Part shown: piece after piece, positions 24,067 to 31,620 of the stretch
How the letters are laid out: each line of letters starts with the position of its first letter
Position numbering within the stretch: position 1 is the first letter of the stretch
Assembly (NCBI GenBank): GCA_023395595.1
Contig: JAEWYO010000058.1
Location: forward strand, 1 to 37,551
Source of the DNA: Bacillota bacterium
Lineage (GTDB): Bacteria; Bacillota; Clostridia; Christensenellales; CAG-138
Reading direction: 5' to 3'
Length of the DNA stretch: 37,551 bases
Translations under genes and position numbers: made by a program
The notes under the pieces: generated by a model
What the model saw: only the letters and a program-made list of their open reading frames with translations
Database searches by the model: none
What the model was told of the DNA's origin: nothing

Positions 24067-25305
24067 TTACAGATCGTTGATGACAGTTTCTTCCCGCAAC
24101 ACAGGCGGAAACAGCGGAACGGGAAGAATCGGTGTGTTCTTGATGATCAAAAACAATGCATCCGCTGCCTCGTCAAAGGATGTGGTTTCAATTGGAACAA
24201 GCGGCGCATCATCTACCTTGGCAAAGAATCGCCCGTCGTCTGTGAAGGCGAGCACCGCAACATGTTTTCGCAGCACTCGGCAATGAAACAGCAGCGCATC
24301 AGTCGTTGCGTCCTTCATAGAACCTGCATCGTCGAGCAGCCGCGTGAGTGCGATGAGCCAATCCGCGCGCGAAAGATGCAGATTGAATTCGCATTCATCC
24401 AGCACGGTCTCAATTCCGTTTCGATACTCAATCCGGACACTGTTGCGCTGGGTTGCAGGAATCCGCTTGCCGAGCACAGTTGCATACCGGCCTTCCGGCA
24501 CGTCTTCCGGCAAAACACCGGTTCCCGCCGCAACGATATACTCCGTAAATCCCTTGTTTTGCGGCAAGGTGAGCGCCTGCGTCAATTCGTTTTGTGTAAG
24601 AATTTCGGACTCGATGACGACCGTGCGATTTGGTAAAACTCCGTAATGCATCTCCCGAACTTCACCGGAATCCAGCGTGATGTTTGCCTTGAGATAGCGC
24701 CCGTTGTTGGAGCAGACCAGCGCGTCGATCGTCCCCTGTCCGCCATCTGCGATGAGCTGTGTGCGAAGCATCGCCTTCGGCAGCACGCGGGACGCGGAGC
24801 GCAGCATGTGCCTCGCCGCATCAGCGGACGTAAACTTGCCCGCCCATGCATCCGGTGCGATCAGGATGCGTGTGCAGTGTCCGGGCTTTTCGCACACTTC
24901 CGGTAGGTTACCTTTGATCTGCATAGTGCCAAAGCTTACTTCACCATTTGCTACGGTTCCATCCGCCTGCACCTGTCCCAAATAATCCACCACGCTGCAT
25001 TTTTCCACGCGGTTGTTCTGAATAAACGGGCGATAGATTGTTAGGTAGGAAAGCAGCACGGGCTTATGCTGGAGCTGCGCAAAGAGTGCCTTGCCAACCT
25101 TAAGCGGTAGGTTTGAAAACATGCAGATGTACGCGGATTCGCTTTCTGCCGCGCCCACATCGTCCCATGCACCAAAGAGCGTGGTGCCGACTGTATGGGT
25201 GATCGGCACCTCGGAAAATGTGATGTTCCAGCAGTCGGCAGGTGTCAGGTTTGAATCGCTTGTCATCGCGAAACGTAGTCCGAGAGAAAATTTGGAATAC
25301 TCCAT
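24067..25305 (-). CDS. degenerate glycerate-kinase-like protein with novel N-terminal domain
   Basis: A 412-aa protein. Residues 1-140 are unrecognised. Residues 146-233 resemble the N-terminus of type-1 glycerate kinases: ILIAPDAWAGKFTSADAA, then VLP, then ADGGQGTIDAL (family form IAPDSFKG.LSA.EAA...ADGGEGT). Residues 297-390 resemble the C-terminus of the same family, with IETVLDECEF...SRADWLI where the kinases have a glycine-rich GEGR motif (absent here), then VAVLAFTDDG and SFDEAADALFLI. The central domain is greatly shortened to about 60 residues. It looks like a pseudoenzyme or a repurposed fold. GGAGG lies before ATG 25305, preceded by a hairpin. It sits between abcF and pdp. The kinase similarity is my reading by eye, and no function is proposed. 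Confidence 0.6.
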   Translation of the reverse strand: MEYSKFSLGLRFAMTSDSNLTPADCWNITFSEVPITHTVGTTLFGAWDDVGAAESESAYICMFSNLPLKVGKALFAQLQHKPVLLSYLTIYRPFIQNNRVEKCSVVDYLGQVQADGTVANGEVSFGTMQIKGNLPEVCEKPGHCTRILIAPDAWAGKFTSADAARHMLRSASRVLPKAMLRTQLIADGGQGTIDALVCSNNGRYLKANITLDSGEVREMHYGVLPNRTVVIESEILTQNELTQALTLPQNKGFTEYIVAAGTGVLPEDVPEGRYATVLGKRIPATQRNSVRIEYRNGIETVLDECEFNLHLSRADWLIALTRLLDDAGSMKDATTDALLFHCRVLRKHVAVLAFTDDGRFFAKVDDAPLVPIETTSFDEAADALFLIIKNTPILPVPLFPPVLREETVINDL

Positions 25306-25319
25306 GTATTTTTCCTCCT

Positions 25320-25340
25320 CAAGCGAATCTCTTTCGCTTG
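25320..25340 (-). other. intercistronic hairpin next to a ribosome binding site
   Basis: Perfect 8-bp inverted repeat (CAAGCGAA / TTCGCTTG) with a 5-base loop lies between the abcF stop and the next gene. The hairpin ends directly before the GGAGG of the glycerate-kinase-like gene. There is no T-run, so it is more likely an RNA-processing or translation-control element than a terminator. Confidence 0.55.
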
Positions 25341-25343
25341 GAG

Positions 25344-27263
25344 CTATTCTTCTTCGAAGTTTGAGAGTGCGGTGAGCTCAAATTCCGCCTGTTCCCAAGC
25401 CGCATAGCAAGATTCCACAAGGGATCGCTGCTGATCCATCTGTTCATAGATGCTCTTTGCCGCTTCAAAATCGCTGGCAACCTGCGGGTCAAACGCGCGC
25501 TCTTCCAGTGCTTTGAGCGCTGCTTCTTCCGTGTGGACGCGCTCCTCCGCCTTTTTGAGTGCTGATTTTGCCTTGACCCATGCGCTCTTTCGTTCTTTTG
25601 CGAGTTGATAGTCGTTCTTTGTCGAGACCGTTTCCTTCTCTTTCGGCGCGGTGCTCTCGGCGAGGAACTCTTTGTATGCATCCCAGTCACCTTCAAACTC
25701 GCGCATGCCATCCTCATCCATGATAATGATCCGGTCTGCGATGCGATTTGCGAGGTATCGATCATGCGTCACGATCAGCATCGTGCCGCCATAATCACTC
25801 AACGCCCCTTCCAGCGCCTCGCAGGAAGGAATGTCAAGATGATTGGTCGGTTCATCGAGAAAGAGTACATTGCTGCCGTTGAGCATGAGCTTGAGCAGCT
25901 GGATCCGCGCATATTCCCCGCCGGAAAGATCGCTCATACGTTTGAAGCAGTCGTCCCCGCGAAAAAGGAACGAGCCCAGCATGTTGCGCAACTGCTTCGT
26001 GTCATAGCGCGGAAACATTGCGTTGAGCGCTTCCAGAATCGTCCGCTGATCATTCGGGCGGACGGAGCCCTGTTCATAATAGCCCACATGAACGTTGGAG
26101 CCGAGCTTAAAGCTGCCGGAATCCGGCTCGATTTTATTGGTAAGTATCTTGAGCAACGTTGTCTTGCCGCAACCGTTTGCGCCAAGCAGGCAAACCTTTT
26201 CGTCCCGACGAATCATTAGATTCAGTCTTCGGAATATCTCCCGTTCGCCGAATCGCTTGGACAGATCCTTGCAGACGATGACTTCGTTCGCAGTTAACGC
26301 ATCCGCTTTGAGATGGAAGTGAATCCCCTCCGGCGCATCCTCCGGCTTGACAAGCGTGCTCTTGATCCGTTCGATTTGCTTCTCTTTGGATGCGATGGTG
26401 ACATAGTTTCGTGCCTGGTTCCATCTGCGTTGCTGTTCAATAATGCCTTCAATGCGCTTGATCTCTCGCAAAGTGTTTTGATATTTTCTCATGGCGAACT
26501 CGCGCTCATCCATCTTCTTTTCCATGGACTGGCTATAGTTGCCGGAGTACTGATTCATAGAACCATTCTCCAGCTCGAAAATGCGATTACAGACCTTGTC
26601 CAGAAAATAGCGGTCGTGCGAGATCAGCACAAACGCACCACGAAAGGAAGCAAGATAGTTCTCCAGCCACTCCAGCGAGGCGATATCGAGATGGTTGGTC
26701 GGTTCGTCAAGCAGTAAAAGGTCGGCATCTGAGAGCAATATCTTCGCCAGAGACGCTTTGCGCATCTGTCCGCCACTCATCACGGAGATTGGGCTTTCCA
26801 GCTGCGCCTCACTAAACCCCAACCCGATGAGTGTTGATCGCGTGCGCGCGCGATAGGTCAGCCCGCCGCCGATCGTGTAGCGATCCTGCAAATCTGCCTG
26901 CCGACGAATCAATGCTTCGCTTGCGCCCTGTTGCTCAATTCTCTCTGAAATTTCGTGCAACTCGCGTTCCGCGTTCATCCATTTGCCGGAAGCCTCCAAC
27001 ACCGCTTCAAAGAGAGTTTGCCCCTCGCCCCAATTGGGGCTTTGGTCCAGCATTGCAACAGAAGCATTTTTGGAAACAGAAAGTTGACCGCGTCCATCGT
27101 GCGGTTCTTGCCCAGCTATCATGCGCATCAATGTGCTCTTACCGCAGCCGTTGACCCCGACGAGGCCAACGTGATCTTGTTCGAATACATCAAATGCGAT
27201 TTCTGAAAACAGTGTTCGTTCTCCGAAGCTTTTTTCAAGCTCCTGCGCGTGAATCAGTGACAT
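25344..27263 (-). CDS. ABC-F family ATPase (ribosome-associated)
   Basis: A 639-aa protein with two ABC ATPase domains and no membrane segments, as in the ABC-F translation factors (Uup, EttA, YdiF type). Domain 1 has Walker A GVNGCGKST (about residues 37-45), signature MSGGQMRKASLAK and Walker B LLLLDEPTNHLD. A charged interdomain linker of about 80 residues (RRWNQARNYVTIASKEKQIE) follows. Domain 2 has GANGCGKTT, LSGGEYARIQL and LFLDEPTNHLD. The C-terminus (about 540-639) is a coiled-coil extension as in Uup-like members. ATG 27263 is used because GGAG lies nine bases upstream; the TTG at 27278 overlaps that site. The subgroup, and whether it gives antibiotic resistance, cannot be told from sequence alone. 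Confidence 0.92.
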   Translation of the reverse strand: MSLIHAQELEKSFGERTLFSEIAFDVFEQDHVGLVGVNGCGKSTLMRMIAGQEPHDGRGQLSVSKNASVAMLDQSPNWGEGQTLFEAVLEASGKWMNAERELHEISERIEQQGASEALIRRQADLQDRYTIGGGLTYRARTRSTLIGLGFSEAQLESPISVMSGGQMRKASLAKILLSDADLLLLDEPTNHLDIASLEWLENYLASFRGAFVLISHDRYFLDKVCNRIFELENGSMNQYSGNYSQSMEKKMDEREFAMRKYQNTLREIKRIEGIIEQQRRWNQARNYVTIASKEKQIERIKSTLVKPEDAPEGIHFHLKADALTANEVIVCKDLSKRFGEREIFRRLNLMIRRDEKVCLLGANGCGKTTLLKILTNKIEPDSGSFKLGSNVHVGYYEQGSVRPNDQRTILEALNAMFPRYDTKQLRNMLGSFLFRGDDCFKRMSDLSGGEYARIQLLKLMLNGSNVLFLDEPTNHLDIPSCEALEGALSDYGGTMLIVTHDRYLANRIADRIIIMDEDGMREFEGDWDAYKEFLAESTAPKEKETVSTKNDYQLAKERKSAWVKAKSALKKAEERVHTEEAALKALEERAFDPQVASDFEAAKSIYEQMDQQRSLVESCYAAWEQAEFELTALSNFEEE

Positions 27264-27292
27264 TGTGTTTTTCTCCAATAATTAGACAGCTT

Positions 27293-27321
27293 ATTTTACC
27301 ATAGCGAACAGGCATTTGCAA
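27293..27321 (-). promoter_or_regulatory. promoter of the abcF-pdp-polA gene series
   Basis: On the minus strand TTGCAA (27321-27316), 17 bp, then TAAAAT (27298-27293) with a TGG extension. It lies 30 bp before the abcF start. The rest of the 320-bp gap to 27583 (27322-27505) is AT-rich, and I see nothing definite in it. Confidence 0.7.
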
Positions 27322-27505
27322 AAGCAGTCGCACGCGAAATCTGCAAACAAATCGTGTCAAATCCTGTTTTGATCCTTTCATACAACGGTCCTCATGTTTG
27401 AGATCACAAAAATGCAAACAGACTGTATCCATTCCGTTCAAAATTATGTAACATTTTTGTAGCCAAGTTTTGAAAATGTTCAAATCAATCCATCAATAGA
27501 TTCGG

Positions 27506-27511
27506 TATAAT
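27506..27511 (+). promoter_or_regulatory. -10 element upstream of the NlpC/P60 gene
   Basis: A consensus TATAAT about 72 bases before the TTG start. No convincing -35 lies at 16-18 bp, so another sigma factor or an activator is possible. Confidence 0.4.
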
Positions 27512-27582
27512 GTAAGTATGTTTTTGTTTCAATTGCTTTAGTGTCATACACAAACATGAACCAACTTATGAGGTAATCCAAT

Positions 27583-28896
27583 TTGAATACACCGCGACTT
27601 CCTTCTGGAAAACTAAAAAAAGCGATCTTTCCTCCCGCTGCGCGCACATGGATTCTGAGCATTGCGGGTGGTTGTGTGATTGCGTTCCTCGTTTTACCGC
27701 TCGCCATTCGGCATTTCTCCGGCGCAAACACCGTCGCACAGGTTGCAGATCGTGCAATCATCGAAGTAACACCAACACCGATTCCATTTAGTGCTGAGGC
27801 GCTCGCGCCAACATCTTGCGCGCTGGACACTCCCTCTCCTGCGCCGTTAGCCACAGCGGGCGTTATGGTATCCCAGTTTACACTGCTGAAAGAAAACGAC
27901 GATTACCCGACCGTGTCCCAGTTGCAAAACCGACTCATGGAGTTGGGTTATCTTGATTCAGATGAGCCGACTACCGTGTTTAACGCGGCAACGACGGTTG
28001 CGGTTTCGCTTTTTCAGCGGACGGTCAGCGAACCGATGGACGGCATCGCTACCGGTGAACTGCAAGAGCGTCTCTTCAGTGCGGAAGCAAAGCCGTATGA
28101 AATCAAGCTCGGCGATAGCGGCACGGACGTGGAGAGCATGCAATCCCGTCTGAACGAATTAGGTTACTACAGCGAGAAGATCAATGGTTATTTCGGTGTG
28201 GCAACCGAGGACGCCCTCCGCGCGTTCCAGGCAAAAAACCAAATCACCGAGGATAGCGTGTTCCATGTGGAGGATCGCGATCTGCTCTATTCGCCGCAAG
28301 CACGGCCGAAGATTGATCCAACACCGACACCTTCCCCCAAGCCCACGCCTAAGCCGACGAAGAAACCTTCTGCAACCAAAAAGCCCGGTTCTTCCTCTGG
28401 CAGTTCGGCAACAGCCGCGCCGGATACGACAACTACCGATGCGCCAAGTAATGAAGCGCCATCTGCAACCGCAGCACCTGTTACGGAAGACGTCAGCTAT
28501 AGTGCATCGTACAGCCCGGACGGATTGATTTCCGTAGCCAGCGCTATGCTAGGCAAGCCCTACTCCTGGTCGGAAGAAAGCCCGGCAAAGGGGTTCGACT
28601 GCTCCGGTCTCGTCTATTTCTCGCTCCGCATCTGCGGCGTGAGCACCAGCCGCTATAGCGCTGCGGGATTCTCCTCGGTCAGTAAATGGACGGAGATCAC
28701 GTCAATCGGTGACCTGCAGAAGGGCGATTTGGTCTTCTTCAAAAATGATACTTCCACAAATGTGAGCCACACCGGAATCTACGCAGGCGGAGGTAAATTT
28801 ATCCATGCCTCGTCCAGCTCCGGCAAGGTCATCACGAGTTCGATTTCCACCGCGTACTGGACGCGAAACTTCGTCAATGGCAGGCGCGTGTTTTAA
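27583..28896 (+). CDS. membrane-anchored peptidoglycan hydrolase, two PG-binding domains and NlpC/P60 (TTG start)
   Basis: A 437-aa cell-surface protein. Residues 23-43 form one membrane segment with a short basic cytoplasmic end. Two peptidoglycan-binding domains (about 108-165 and 176-233, with LQNRLMELGYL and MQSRLNELGYY) follow, then a Pro/Thr/Lys/Ser-rich linker (240-303) and an NlpC/P60 endopeptidase domain (312-437). Catalytic residues are C340 (GFDCSG), H396 (VSHTGIY) and H408 (FIHASS). It should cut stem peptides of the wall. The start is TTG 27583: GAGG lies nine bases upstream and the nearby ATGs run into a stop. The next gene starts one base after its stop. Confidence 0.93.
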   Translation: MNTPRLPSGKLKKAIFPPAARTWILSIAGGCVIAFLVLPLAIRHFSGANTVAQVADRAIIEVTPTPIPFSAEALAPTSCALDTPSPAPLATAGVMVSQFTLLKENDDYPTVSQLQNRLMELGYLDSDEPTTVFNAATTVAVSLFQRTVSEPMDGIATGELQERLFSAEAKPYEIKLGDSGTDVESMQSRLNELGYYSEKINGYFGVATEDALRAFQAKNQITEDSVFHVEDRDLLYSPQARPKIDPTPTPSPKPTPKPTKKPSATKKPGSSSGSSATAAPDTTTTDAPSNEAPSATAAPVTEDVSYSASYSPDGLISVASAMLGKPYSWSEESPAKGFDCSGLVYFSLRICGVSTSRYSAAGFSSVSKWTEITSIGDLQKGDLVFFKNDTSTNVSHTGIYAGGGKFIHASSSSGKVITSSISTAYWTRNFVNGRRVF

Positions 28897-28897
28897 T

Positions 28898-29782
28898 ATG
28901 GATGCATGTTTGTTATGCCCGCGCAAATGCGGCGCGGATCGATCCAACCAGCGCGGAGCCTGCGGCGCGGAAGCATTGCCGCGTGTCGCAAAGATCATGT
29001 TGCACCAGTGGGAGGAACCGTTCATCAGCGGCACGCGCGGTTCCGGCACGATCTTTTTCTCCGGCTGTAACCTCGGCTGTGTCTATTGCCAGAACTACAC
29101 CATTCGGGATGGCGGTATCGGGGATAGTTACGACACAAACGCTCTAGTACAAGCGTACCTGGCTTTGCAGAATCAAGGCGCGCACAATATCAATCTGGTG
29201 ACGGCGGCGCCGTATTTGCCCGACGTTGTGCAAAGCCTCCACCGCGCAAAAGAGCAGGGATTGACGATCCCTGTTGTGTACAATTCCAGCGGGTATGAGT
29301 GTGTGGAAGCGATTGAGCAACTCGAAGGTTTGGTGGACATCTACCTGCCGGATTGGAAATATGTTTCTCCTCTGCTATCGGGTAAATTTTCCAACGCGCC
29401 GGACTATGCCGAGGTTGCATCGGCGGCGATTGCAGAAATGCATCGTCAGGTTGGCGAGCTGGTTTTAGACGAAAATGGCATTGCAACGCGCGGTATCGTG
29501 ATTCGGCATTTGATTCTCCCCGGTTGTGCGGACGACTCGCGCAAGGTGCTGGATCATATCGCAAGCACGCTTCCGGCGACGACGCACATCTCGCTAATGA
29601 GCCAGTACACGCCGCAAGTATATACAACCGAATTCCCGCTCAACCGCAGAATTACTCAGCGGGAATACGACCGCGTGATTTCGTATGCTCTCTCTCTTGG
29701 CTTGCACAATATCTTGATTCAAGAGCGGGATTCCGCGCAGTCTTTGTACACGCCACAATTCACAGAACCGATAAAAAATTGA
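28898..29782 (+). CDS. PflX-like radical SAM protein
   Basis: A 294-aa radical SAM protein of the group similar to pyruvate-formate-lyase activating enzymes (COG1313 type). The cluster motif is C57, C61 and C64 in SGCNLGCVYCQNY. Four N-terminal cysteines (C4, C7, C11, C22 in CLLCPRKCGADR...ACG) may bind a second metal site. TAAPYLPDVV, YNSSGYE and IYLPDWKYV are characteristic of the group. ATG 28898 lies one base after the preceding stop; Shine-Dalgarno similarity is weak and coupling is likely. The reaction and target are unknown for this group. Classification is firm, function is not. Confidence 0.9.
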   Translation: MDACLLCPRKCGADRSNQRGACGAEALPRVAKIMLHQWEEPFISGTRGSGTIFFSGCNLGCVYCQNYTIRDGGIGDSYDTNALVQAYLALQNQGAHNINLVTAAPYLPDVVQSLHRAKEQGLTIPVVYNSSGYECVEAIEQLEGLVDIYLPDWKYVSPLLSGKFSNAPDYAEVASAAIAEMHRQVGELVLDENGIATRGIVIRHLILPGCADDSRKVLDHIASTLPATTHISLMSQYTPQVYTTEFPLNRRITQREYDRVISYALSLGLHNILIQERDSAQSLYTPQFTEPIKN

Positions 29783-29804
29783 CACAATTAACGCATAGAT
29801 TTGC

Positions 29805-29833
29805 TTGCAATTGCATAATCCGGGTGTTATACT
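29805..29833 (+). promoter_or_regulatory. promoter of the intergenic RNA
   Basis: TTGCAA (29805-29810), 17 bp, then TATACT (29828-29833) with a TGT extension. No protein start with a ribosome site follows, but a stable RNA and terminator do. Confidence 0.7.
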
Positions 29834-29839
29834 CAAGCC

Positions 29840-30024
29840 ATAAGAGATCACAAGTTTCCGTCCGTTATGTAGGTTTTTTCATTACCGATTTCCTCCTTAA
29901 AACCGCGTAACCGAACTACATCGTAACATCATAATTACTTTCTGGTGGATAGGGCACCATCGGAAAGGCTTAGCGGACGGAAAGTACAAAGGAGCCAAGA
30001 AATTGGCTCCTTGTCTATATTTTG
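29840..30024 (+). ncRNA. putative structured non-coding RNA, about 185 nt, family unknown
   Basis: The region has a good promoter, no convincing reading frame, and a terminator. TTTCCGTCCG (29855-29864) pairs perfectly with CGGACGGAAA (29974-29983), closing a roughly 110-nt interior. Inside are a small hairpin TGGTG/CACCA (about 29943-29959) and several alternative short pairings (ATGTAG/CTACAT, GGTTTT/AAAACC, CCGAT/ATCGG). A long closing stem around a large interior and about 185 nt total would suit a 6S-like RNA, but I cannot recognise the 6S core with confidence. It could also be a leader, although the downstream gene is on the opposite strand. No riboswitch core known to me is visible. 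Confidence 0.55.
29989..30024 (+). terminator. terminator hairpin of the intergenic RNA
   Basis: AAGGAGCCAA pairs with TTGGCTCCTT, a perfect 10-bp stem capped by a GAAA tetraloop, followed by GTCTATATTTT. The T-run is interrupted, so termination may be partial. Confidence 0.65.
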
Positions 30025-30027
30025 GCA
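29995..30027 (+). repeat. 33-bp direct repeat, copy 1
   Basis: Exact match to 30069-30101 (period 74 bp). This copy covers the loop and right arm of the RNA terminator and its T-rich tail. Confidence 0.9.
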
Positions 30028-30068
30028 GCAGTCTGAATCTGCCTCCACATTTGGGTTTTTCTCTCTGC

Positions 30069-30101
30069 CCAAGAAATTGGCTCCTTGTCTATATTTTGGC
30101 A
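30069..30101 (+). repeat. 33-bp direct repeat, copy 2
   Basis: Exact copy of 29995-30027, but without the left stem arm, so the 10-bp hairpin cannot form here. An upstream TTGGG (about 30051-30055) could pair with CCCAA at the start of this copy instead. The intervening 41 bp show no gene. Confidence 0.9.
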
Positions 30102-30148
30102 ATTATCATTCAACTGCTTTTTAGGTTTCAAAAAACTACTTTCACCCC

Positions 30149-30180
30149 ATAAAATAAGCCGCATATGCGGCTTATTTTAT
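30149..30180. terminator. 32-bp perfect palindrome, bidirectional terminator
   Basis: ATAAAATAAGCCGCAT (30149-30164) is followed directly by its exact inverse. The GC-rich centre with A-runs and T-runs on both sides gives a bidirectional terminator between the plus-strand RNA and the minus-strand GNAT gene. It includes the GNAT stop codon (30172-30174). Confidence 0.85.
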
Positions 30181-30639
30181 ATACATAACCATCATCAGGC
30201 ACGGATTTTCCGGATCCCATAGATCCGGTAGTACCTCGAGTTTGCGAAAACCCAGCGCCTCATAAAACATCCGTGTGTTATCATATTCCAGATAGCGTCC
30301 GGCATCAACCGTTTTAACATGCAAGAACTCATATCCAGTAGATTTTGCAGATTCACGCATTGCTTCAAACAGCGCCTTGCCGATACCCGAACGATGATAG
30401 GCTTTCTTCACGCCCATCACGTGAAGCTCTGCCGCATAAGGACTTGTTTCCAAAATGGCGATGAATCCAGCAATTTCGCCGCCCTCTTCACACACCCAAA
30501 GTGGAAGTCCTGCGCATTTTTGGATATACGCTTGGGTGTACTCAGGAATCCCGAACCACTCAGGCAAATCGAGCAAGACCTCGCGTGCGATTGCAGCACG
30601 AGCCTCTGGCTCCGCAACAAAATGCACGATCCGGCTCAT
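30172..30639 (-). CDS. GNAT family N-acetyltransferase
   Basis: A 155-aa single-domain GNAT protein. The acetyl-CoA loop is visible as HRSGIGKALFEAM (motif A, Q/R-x-x-G-x-G/A type), preceded by LHVMGVKKAY, and the C-terminal strand NTRMFYEALGFRKLE is typical of the family. ATG 30639 overlaps the ROK gene stop (ATGA), so translation is coupled. It is the last gene of the proA-HAD-ROK operon and ends in a palindromic terminator. The substrate cannot be deduced. Confidence 0.9.
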   Translation of the reverse strand: MSRIVHFVAEPEARAAIAREVLLDLPEWFGIPEYTQAYIQKCAGLPLWVCEEGGEIAGFIAILETSPYAAELHVMGVKKAYHRSGIGKALFEAMRESAKSTGYEFLHVKTVDAGRYLEYDNTRMFYEALGFRKLEVLPDLWDPENPCLMMVMYIK

Positions 30640-31583
30640 CTTTGCAGATGCAGCATGGCCGCGCCAACGATACCGGCATCGTTCTTCATTTCTGCCGTGA
30701 CGATCTTTGCGTGATTCTTGAAGAACGCATATTTCTTTGCGTACTCGCGAATGGGAGCCAATAAAAACTCACCATCATTGCTCACTCCACCACCAAACGC
30801 AATGATTTCCGGGTCAAACAACGCAATCGCCGTGCAAGCCGTCGCGCCAAGATAATCCGTAAACTGGTTATACACGACGTTCGCAACCGCATCCCCTTCT
30901 CTTGCGCAATCCATGACGAGCTTTGCGTTGATCTTCGTCAAATCACCCTGCGCGCGCTGATACATCGCGCTCTCGCGATGCTCGTTTGCTGCCTTGCGCC
31001 CTTCGCGTACAAGCGCGGCTGCCGAACAATACGACTCGATGCAGCCCTTTTGCCCGCAGGTGCACTGTTCGCCGCCAAAGAGAAGCACCGCGTGCCCGAA
31101 TTCGAACCCGTTCTTTTTGCCACCGATGAAGATTTTACCGTCGAGCACCAGCCCGCCGCCGATTCCGGTGCCGATGGTGATCAAGAGTCCGGACGAGCAG
31201 CCGCGAAACGCGCCGCCGTAATATTCCGCAAGCGCCGCTGCATTCGCGTCGTTTTCCACAAACACGGTCACACCGGGAAACCATTCACCAACGAGCTTGC
31301 AGAGCGGGAAATCGTGATAATCGAGGTTGTGTGCGTCGATGACGACACCGCGGTCATAGTCGATGCTGCCGGGAACGGCAAGCCCGATTGCGGAGATCTC
31401 CTCTGTTTTAAGGTTGTTTTCCGTAATCAATCCGCTGATGAGCGTTTGAATCGTCGTGATGGAATCCATGGGATTCCCCGTATGCGGGAACGGAAGCGAC
31501 TTCTTGCTGATGAGTTTGTAGTCTTCACCGACGACACCCGCCGCGATCTTGCTTCCGCCAATATCAACGCCAATGCTGTACAT
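30636..31583 (-). CDS. ROK family sugar kinase (glucokinase-like)
   Basis: A 315-aa ROK protein without an N-terminal DNA-binding domain, hence a kinase rather than a NagC/XylR-type repressor. DIGGSKIAAGVV is the ATP-binding phosphate-1 motif. The segment FVENDANAAALAE contains the catalytic aspartate. The zinc motif is CTCGQKGCIE with the nearby FGH histidine, and GTGIGGGLV is conserved. GGAGG lies six bases before ATG 31583. Glucokinase is the commonest activity in such proteins, but N-acetylmannosamine or fructose kinase is possible. It follows the HAD gene by 37 bp. Confidence 0.92.
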   Translation of the reverse strand: MYSIGVDIGGSKIAAGVVGEDYKLISKKSLPFPHTGNPMDSITTIQTLISGLITENNLKTEEISAIGLAVPGSIDYDRGVVIDAHNLDYHDFPLCKLVGEWFPGVTVFVENDANAAALAEYYGGAFRGCSSGLLITIGTGIGGGLVLDGKIFIGGKKNGFEFGHAVLLFGGEQCTCGQKGCIESYCSAAALVREGRKAANEHRESAMYQRAQGDLTKINAKLVMDCAREGDAVANVVYNQFTDYLGATACTAIALFDPEIIAFGGGVSNDGEFLLAPIREYAKKYAFFKNHAKIVTAEMKNDAGIVGAAMLHLQR

Positions 31584-31620
31584 ACTGTTCCTCCAGAGAA
31601 TATTTCGGCAATGCCGATAC

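Noticed and set aside
27235..27483. 82-codon minus-strand frame upstream of abcF
   Set aside because: It overlaps the abcF promoter and start, has no ribosome site, and shows no recognisable motif.
29840..30024. Known riboswitch (TPP, SAM, purine, glycine, cobalamin) or SRP RNA
   Set aside because: The conserved core sequences of these classes that I know are absent, and no gene on the same strand follows closely.
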